Part shown: positions 60,070 to 64,000 of the stretch, piece by piece
Layout: each line of letters starts with the position of its first letter
Position numbering within the stretch: position 1 is the first letter of the stretch
Source of the DNA: Pseudazoarcus sp963975885
GTDB lineage: Bacteria > Pseudomonadota > Gammaproteobacteria > Burkholderiales > Rhodocyclaceae
Length of the DNA stretch: 64,000 nt
Assembly (NCBI GenBank): GCA_963975885.1
Contig: CAXBIS010000008.1
Coordinates: 1-64,000, forward strand
Reading direction: 5' to 3'
Notes under the pieces: generated by a model
What the model saw: the letters and a program-made list of their open reading frames with translations, nothing else
The model's database searches: none
Told to the model about the DNA's origin: nothing
Program-made: the position numbers and the translations under genes

Positions 60070-60639
60070 TTGAATCAACAAGTGCAGTCCGATGATCGCG
60101 CCGCAGCCACCTGGTCCCACGACGCCACACTGCCCGTGGCGGTGATGATCGCGTCGCCGCCGCCGGAGCGCGCGTCGGACGCGATGCTCTGGCACGTCAC
60201 CGGCGTGGTGGTTGGCGAGCACTTTGCCTCGCCCACGCGTGAGTGCACCAAGGTGCGCTCCGGGCCGCACGGCGACATGTTTCTGTGGCGCGGTTTTTCG
60301 CTGCATCTGCGCCCGGCGCAGGCCGAGGACTACGCGCTGAATCTGGGCAGCGATCGCCCCGAGGTGTTCGTGATCGGGCGCTTTGCGGCCGATGGCGGTT
60401 TCGAGCCCTGGGAGGTCACGGTCAGCCTGGACCGCGCGCAGAATCTGGATGCGACAGACCTGCGGGGCGCCGAGGACGTGGTGCTGGCCGCACCCATGCC
60501 GGATGAGGTCGGCGTATGGCTCGAGGCCTTCGTCAACGAGCACTACGTTCCGCGCAAGCGTGGCAAGGGGCGAGGCAAGCGACGCAGCAAGGCGATCTAT
60601 GACGCCGAAGTGGGTGACTGGGCTGGAGACGAGACATGA
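60070..60639 (+). CDS. DUF3305 protein of the formate dehydrogenase operon
   Basis: 189 residues from a TTG start at 60070, preceded by TAGGAG with good spacing; a GTG at 60082 is the next option. Features are VAVMIASPPPERASDAMLWHVTGVV, FLWRGFSLHLRPAQAEDYALNLGSDRPEVFVI and the basic tail RKRGKGRGKRRSKA. These are typical of DUF3305 proteins found with Tat formate dehydrogenases. No signal peptide, so cytoplasmic; precise role unknown, probably maturation. It is coupled to DUF3306 by an ATGA overlap. Confidence 0.85.
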   Translation: MNQQVQSDDRAAATWSHDATLPVAVMIASPPPERASDAMLWHVTGVVVGEHFASPTRECTKVRSGPHGDMFLWRGFSLHLRPAQAEDYALNLGSDRPEVFVIGRFAADGGFEPWEVTVSLDRAQNLDATDLRGAEDVVLAAPMPDEVGVWLEAFVNEHYVPRKRGKGRGKRRSKAIYDAEVGDWAGDET

Positions 60640-61310
60640 TGGACGAGTCGCGCAACGACATCGCGGAGCAGGACGGCGGCGTGCCGTTCCTGTCGCGCTG
60701 GTCGCGGCGCAAGCTCGGCCGGGAGGTCGAGGCGCCGCGCGAGTCCGAGCCCATGGAGGCGCCGGTCGCGGCCGAGGCCGCAGCAAGTGAAGTCCGCGAC
60801 GACGACCCGATCGACGCGCGTACCGGCAAGCGCCGCTCGGAATTGAGCGACGAGGACATGCCCGATGTCGAGACGCTCTCCCCCGACGCCGACGTCTCGA
60901 TGTTCTTCGGCGGCCAGGTGTCGCAGTCGCTGCGCATGCGGGCGCTGGCCAAGGTGTTCAGCAACCCCAAATACAACGTGTGGTGCGAGTGTGCGGAGTA
61001 CGCCGAGGACTACAACGCCTTCCTGCCGATGGGCGACATCGTGCCGCATGATCTGAAACAGGCCATCGTGCGCGAGGCCGACAAGCTCTACCGCCGCCTG
61101 ACTGACAAGGGTCTGCGTCTGAGCCCCGAGCAGGCCGAGGCGCATATCGCCGCCGAAATGCGCGGTGAGCGCGTGCCTGATCTGGAGTCGACGCTCGCGG
61201 CCGCCCAGACCGACGAGATGCAACAAGGCGACACGGACCACGGGATGTCCGATGTGACCGCCGACGAACCCGCGGGGCGCATGCCGCCCCCCGACAAAGA
61301 GGCCCTATGA
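60636..61310 (+). CDS. DUF3306 protein of the formate dehydrogenase operon
   Basis: 224 residues. FLSRWSRRKLGRE near the start and FFGGQVSQSLRMRALAKVFSNPKYNV in the middle define DUF3306. Long acidic, low-complexity segments surround these. No enzymatic motif or membrane segment. It overlaps both neighbours by ATGA, so it is translated in step with the polyferredoxin. Function unknown. Confidence 0.87.
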   Translation: MMDESRNDIAEQDGGVPFLSRWSRRKLGREVEAPRESEPMEAPVAAEAAASEVRDDDPIDARTGKRRSELSDEDMPDVETLSPDADVSMFFGGQVSQSLRMRALAKVFSNPKYNVWCECAEYAEDYNAFLPMGDIVPHDLKQAIVREADKLYRRLTDKGLRLSPEQAEAHIAAEMRGERVPDLESTLAAAQTDEMQQGDTDHGMSDVTADEPAGRMPPPDKEAL

Positions 61311-63037
61311 TCGATCTGAGCAGTCTCTACGAAGATCCCGTACTACGCAGTGGCGAGGCGGCTTCCGCCCCGCGCATGGCAGCGCTCGAGGCAGCCTATT
61401 CGGTCGATGTCGACGCGACGTCGCTGGTCGCCTACGAGTCGACCGGCTATCTGCTGATCATCGGTGCCGAGCGAGACGCGCTCGAGTGCGCCGACCAGTT
61501 GCGCGAGCGCCTGCACTGCACGGTGGTGGTGACGGCTGCCGCGAACGCGCTCTCCGAGGAAGCGCGTCGTGCGCGCGACGATGCGGCGCGTGTGCAGTTG
61601 CTGCGCGGCGAGCCGGGCGAAATTACCGGCCACCTGGGGCGTTTCACGATGATGATGCGTCTGCCCGACGAGAAGGAAGTGTCACCGGCGGCACTTACGC
61701 GCCCCGACCGGCCGTGGTTCGATCTGGTGCTCGACCTGCGCCGCGAGCCGGCGATCCGGCATGAGGTGCCGCCGTTCGGCTACTACGCGCCGGCGGGCGA
61801 CTCCGCGCGCCTGATCGAGATGCTCGCCGAGATTCCGGAGATGACCGGCGAATTCGAAAAGCCGCGCTTCTTCGCCTATAACGCCGACATCTGCGCGCAT
61901 GGAGATTCCGGCCTCACCGGCTGCACGCGCTGTCTGGATGCCTGTCCGACCGGCGCCATCAAGTCCCTGGGCGATCTGGTCGATGTCGACCCCTACCTGT
62001 GTCAGGGGGCGGGCACCTGTACCAGCGTGTGCCCGACCGGGGCGATGACCTATGCCTATCCGGGTCCGCGTGACCAGATCGCGCGCATCAAGCGCATGCT
62101 CGCCACCTTCCGCGAGGCCGGCGGCGAACAGCCGGTGCTCGTCTTCCATGACGAAGAATCCGGGCTGGAGCGGCTCAAGTCGCTGGCCGACGGCCTGCCG
62201 CCGAACGCGCTGCCGGTGCAGTTGGCCGAAATCGGCGCGGCCGGCATCGATACCTGGCTGGCGGCGCTGGCCTATGGCGCGAGCCGCATCGTGCTGCTCG
62301 ACACCGCGACCGTGCCGCCGACCGTGCGCGCCGCCATGCGCGAACAGATCGATTACGCGCGCCAGTTGCTCGACGCGATGGGCCTGGACGGTTCGGCGCG
62401 GCTGGTGTGGCTGGGCAACGCCGATGATCCCGGCGAGGTGCTCTCCTGTAGCGTGCCGCCGGCCGTGGGTCGCGCGGCGAGCTTCGACACCTTCAACGAG
62501 AAGCGCGGCAGCCTGCGCCTTGCGCTCGACCACCTCTACGAGCACGCGCCGCAGCGCCCGCCGGTCACGCAGCTGGCCGCAGGTGCGCCGTTCGGCGAAA
62601 TCATCGTCGACCGCGATGCCTGTACCTTGTGCATGTCCTGTTCCCAGGTATGCCCGACGCGTGCGCTCACTGACGCCGGTGACACACCGCGCCTGTCCTT
62701 CACCGAAGACCTGTGCGTGCAGTGCGGTCTTTGCGCCAAGGCCTGTCCGGAGGACGCGATCACGCTCGAGGCGCGTTTCCTGTTCGACTGGGACGAGCGC
62801 CGCAAGCCGCGTGTGCTCAACGAGGAAGAACCCTTCTGCTGCATCCGCTGCGGCACGCCCTTCGCTACGCAGAGCGTCATCGGTCGCATGACCGAAAAGC
62901 TCTCCGGTCACCACATGTTCCAGTCCGACGAAGCCATTCGCCGCCTGCAGATGTGCGGGGACTGTCGCGTCACGGACATGTTCGCGAAGGATCTGGAAGG
63001 CGGCTCCAAGCCGCGCTGGCTCGGACCGAGGGATTGA
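61307..63037 (+). CDS. Polyferredoxin (4Fe-4S) protein of the formate dehydrogenase operon
   Basis: 576 residues. Four 4Fe-4S motifs: CTRCLDACPTG (~204-214), CQGAGTCTSVCPTG (~231), CTLCMSCSQVCPTR (~439-452) and CVQCGLCAKACPED (~470-483). Later CxxC pairs (CCIRCGTPF and CGDCRVTD) may bind more metal. Between clusters 2 and 3 is an mvhD/CoxF-like region (PVLVFHDEESGLERLKSL ... LVWLGNADDPGE). No signal peptide, so it works inside the cell, possibly as an electron donor in cofactor insertion or a partner of the dehydrogenase. Confidence 0.88.
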   Translation: MIDLSSLYEDPVLRSGEAASAPRMAALEAAYSVDVDATSLVAYESTGYLLIIGAERDALECADQLRERLHCTVVVTAAANALSEEARRARDDAARVQLLRGEPGEITGHLGRFTMMMRLPDEKEVSPAALTRPDRPWFDLVLDLRREPAIRHEVPPFGYYAPAGDSARLIEMLAEIPEMTGEFEKPRFFAYNADICAHGDSGLTGCTRCLDACPTGAIKSLGDLVDVDPYLCQGAGTCTSVCPTGAMTYAYPGPRDQIARIKRMLATFREAGGEQPVLVFHDEESGLERLKSLADGLPPNALPVQLAEIGAAGIDTWLAALAYGASRIVLLDTATVPPTVRAAMREQIDYARQLLDAMGLDGSARLVWLGNADDPGEVLSCSVPPAVGRAASFDTFNEKRGSLRLALDHLYEHAPQRPPVTQLAAGAPFGEIIVDRDACTLCMSCSQVCPTRALTDAGDTPRLSFTEDLCVQCGLCAKACPEDAITLEARFLFDWDERRKPRVLNEEEPFCCIRCGTPFATQSVIGRMTEKLSGHHMFQSDEAIRRLQMCGDCRVTDMFAKDLEGGSKPRWLGPRD

Positions 63038-63041
63038 GAAG

Positions 63042-63653
63042 ATGAGCGAACAGGCATTCGAATCCGCCACCGAAACCGATCCGGTCGAAGCGCTGCGCGC
63101 CGGTACGTGGTCGTTGCTTGGGAGGCTGCTGATGGGACCGCCGGACGCCGAGACGCTGGGTCGTCTCGTCGAGGTCGGCTCGGCCGGCCCGGCCGGCGAC
63201 GCCATCGGCGAGGCTTGGCAGCGTCTTGGCGAAGCCGCGCGCACGGCGCGCGACGATGCATTGCAGCGCGAATATCAGGACGTGTTCATCGGTGTCGGTG
63301 GCGGCGAGATCACACCGTATTCGTCCTGGTATCTGCGCGGCATGCTCGCCGACCGTCCGCTGATCGAGCTGCGCGACGACCTGGCCGCGCTCGGCATCGA
63401 AATGGGCGAGGGCTGCAGTGAGACCGAGGACCACGCCGGCGCGATCTGCGAAACCATGGCCTTCGTGATCGTCGATGAAGACGTCGATCCCGACTGGCAG
63501 CGTGATCTGTTCCGCCGCCACGTCGATAGCTGGATGGGGCGACTCTTCGAGGACATCGGGAAAGCGCCCAGCGCGGATTTCTATCGTGCCGTGGCAGCGC
63601 TTGGAGAGGCCTTCGTGGCGCTCGAGCGCAGGGTTTATGCAATGTCGGCGTGA
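63042..63653 (+). CDS. TorD/DmsD-family molybdoenzyme chaperone
   Basis: 203 residues, mostly helical. TWSLLGRLLMGPPDAETL, EYQDVFIGVGGGEITPYSSWYLRG (the E-Y-x-x-L-F...P/G-Y-S region) and FFRRHV-like RDLFRRHVDSWMGRLFEDIG match TorD-like chaperones. These bind the Tat leader of the catalytic subunit and protect cofactor loading. It lies 4 bp after the polyferredoxin gene and just before the exported subunits. Confidence 0.9.
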   Translation: MSEQAFESATETDPVEALRAGTWSLLGRLLMGPPDAETLGRLVEVGSAGPAGDAIGEAWQRLGEAARTARDDALQREYQDVFIGVGGGEITPYSSWYLRGMLADRPLIELRDDLAALGIEMGEGCSETEDHAGAICETMAFVIVDEDVDPDWQRDLFRRHVDSWMGRLFEDIGKAPSADFYRAVAALGEAFVALERRVYAMSA

Positions 63654-63719
63654 GCCGACACAACAGACAGCGGCGAACCGCTTCGCCACTGGGTCAATGA
63701 CGACGAGAAGGAGTCGGAG

Positions 63720-63929
63720 ATGAAGAAGAGAGACGATGCAGGGCTGGAGTCCCGGCGCAAGTTCATGAAATCGATGGCCTTGACCGGGGGAGGCGTAGCC
63801 GTGGCCGCGACCATCGGCCAGGCATCGGCTGACGAGCCGCAGATCGACGACGGCGCGACGGCCGATCGCCCGACCGGCTACCACGAGACCCAGCACATCC
63901 GGGACTACTACGCCAAGGCGCAGTTCTAG
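63720..63929 (+). CDS. Small Tat-leader protein of the formate dehydrogenase operon
   Basis: 69 residues. ESRRKFMKSMALTGGGVAVAA (about 9-29) is a twin-arginine leader; only about 30 residues remain after cleavage (DEPQIDDGATADRPTGYHET). Very short Tat proteins like this usually precede the catalytic subunit in these operons. Possibly a small subunit or anchor; function unknown. Confidence 0.88.
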   Translation: MKKRDDAGLESRRKFMKSMALTGGGVAVAATIGQASADEPQIDDGATADRPTGYHETQHIRDYYAKAQF

Positions 63930-63977
63930 CGTGACCGAGACCGCCCCTGAGCGCGGTCATCTGTGAGGAGACGAGTC

Positions 63978-64000
63978 ATGAAATTGGTCAAGAAAAACGC
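63978..64000 (+). CDS. fdhA: Start of the formate dehydrogenase catalytic subunit (cut by the window)
   Basis: Only MKLVKKN and one more base pair group remain after an ATG preceded by GAGGAGACG. Position behind TorD and the small Tat protein, and the MKLVKK start, suggest the Tat-exported molybdenum subunit FdhA. The identity cannot be shown from seven codons. Confidence 0.6.

Noticed and set aside
1..64000. tRNA, rRNA, riboswitch or CRISPR features
   Set aside because: Intergenic stretches were read on both strands and none showed a cloverleaf, rRNA sequence, known riboswitch core or regular spacer-repeat array. A covariance-model search could still find one.

Overview
GC-rich window from a betaproteobacterium. 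The gene set (NAD-linked FdsGBACD formate dehydrogenase, Smg beside DprA, a double-length UvrA, OxyR, and a second sigma-54-driven respiratory formate dehydrogenase locus) fits Rhodocyclales such as Thauera, Azoarcus or Aromatoleum. That placement is inferred from gene content, not from a search. No rRNA, tRNA or CRISPR array was recognised.

Layout. 1-6.4 kb is mobile DNA: the right part of a Tn501/Tn21-type mercury transposon. merA is cut at its left by what looks like an IS256-family end. merD and merE follow, then an internally deleted urf2/EAL gene, tnpA without tnpR, a ynfA-like passenger and a 38-bp terminal inverted repeat. That repeat abuts the 3' half of an IS481-type transposase gene, so the transposon probably landed inside an older IS. 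6.6-13.6 kb holds an ABC-F ATPase (YbiT type), a GNAT, the tRNA hydroxylase TrhP, and a chromate locus (chrBA) divergent from an exported metallo-beta-lactamase-fold protein whose first metal motif is lost. 14.2-17 kb is a compact three-gene set: a PhnZ-like HD-domain oxygenase, a TauD/TfdA-like Fe(II)/2-oxoglutarate dioxygenase and an ATP-grasp ligase. It is the best candidate here for an undescribed pathway. 17.3-25.6 kb is an accessory strip: an orphan ModA-like protein, a HigBA-like toxin-antitoxin pair with a perfect operator, a Fic protein with iterated upstream repeats, an orphan AbrB-type protein, and a restriction-modification island (RHH regulator, two m5C methyltransferases, a PD-(D/E)XK protein and an HNH nuclease).

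25.6-31.9 kb is the fds operon for cytoplasmic formate dehydrogenase, with an unusual tandem pair of fdsD genes. 32-34.4 kb has a ProQ/FinO protein, a DCC protein, VapBC and a GFA protein. 34.4-40.7 kb is a 1840-residue UvrA overlapping a cytochrome b561 gene, convergent with a cytochrome c' gene. 41.4-51.9 kb is mostly housekeeping: a DegP/MucD protease, oxyR, topB, smg, dprA, a LysM protein, def-fmt and htpX. 52-57.5 kb has a histidine kinase/NtrC-type regulator pair, mobB, a degenerate Rieske-like Tat protein and an ankyrin-repeat protein. 57.6 kb to the end has Mrp/ApbC, then a receiver-less sigma-54 activator divergent from a respiratory formate dehydrogenase operon (DUF3305, DUF3306, polyferredoxin, TorD-like chaperone, small Tat protein, start of the catalytic subunit). 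A full-consensus -24/-12 promoter stands before that operon.

Together the chromosomal part describes a metabolically versatile respirer with two molybdenum formate dehydrogenases, MobB and redox-stress genes. Metal resistance and defence genes sit in the more variable left half.
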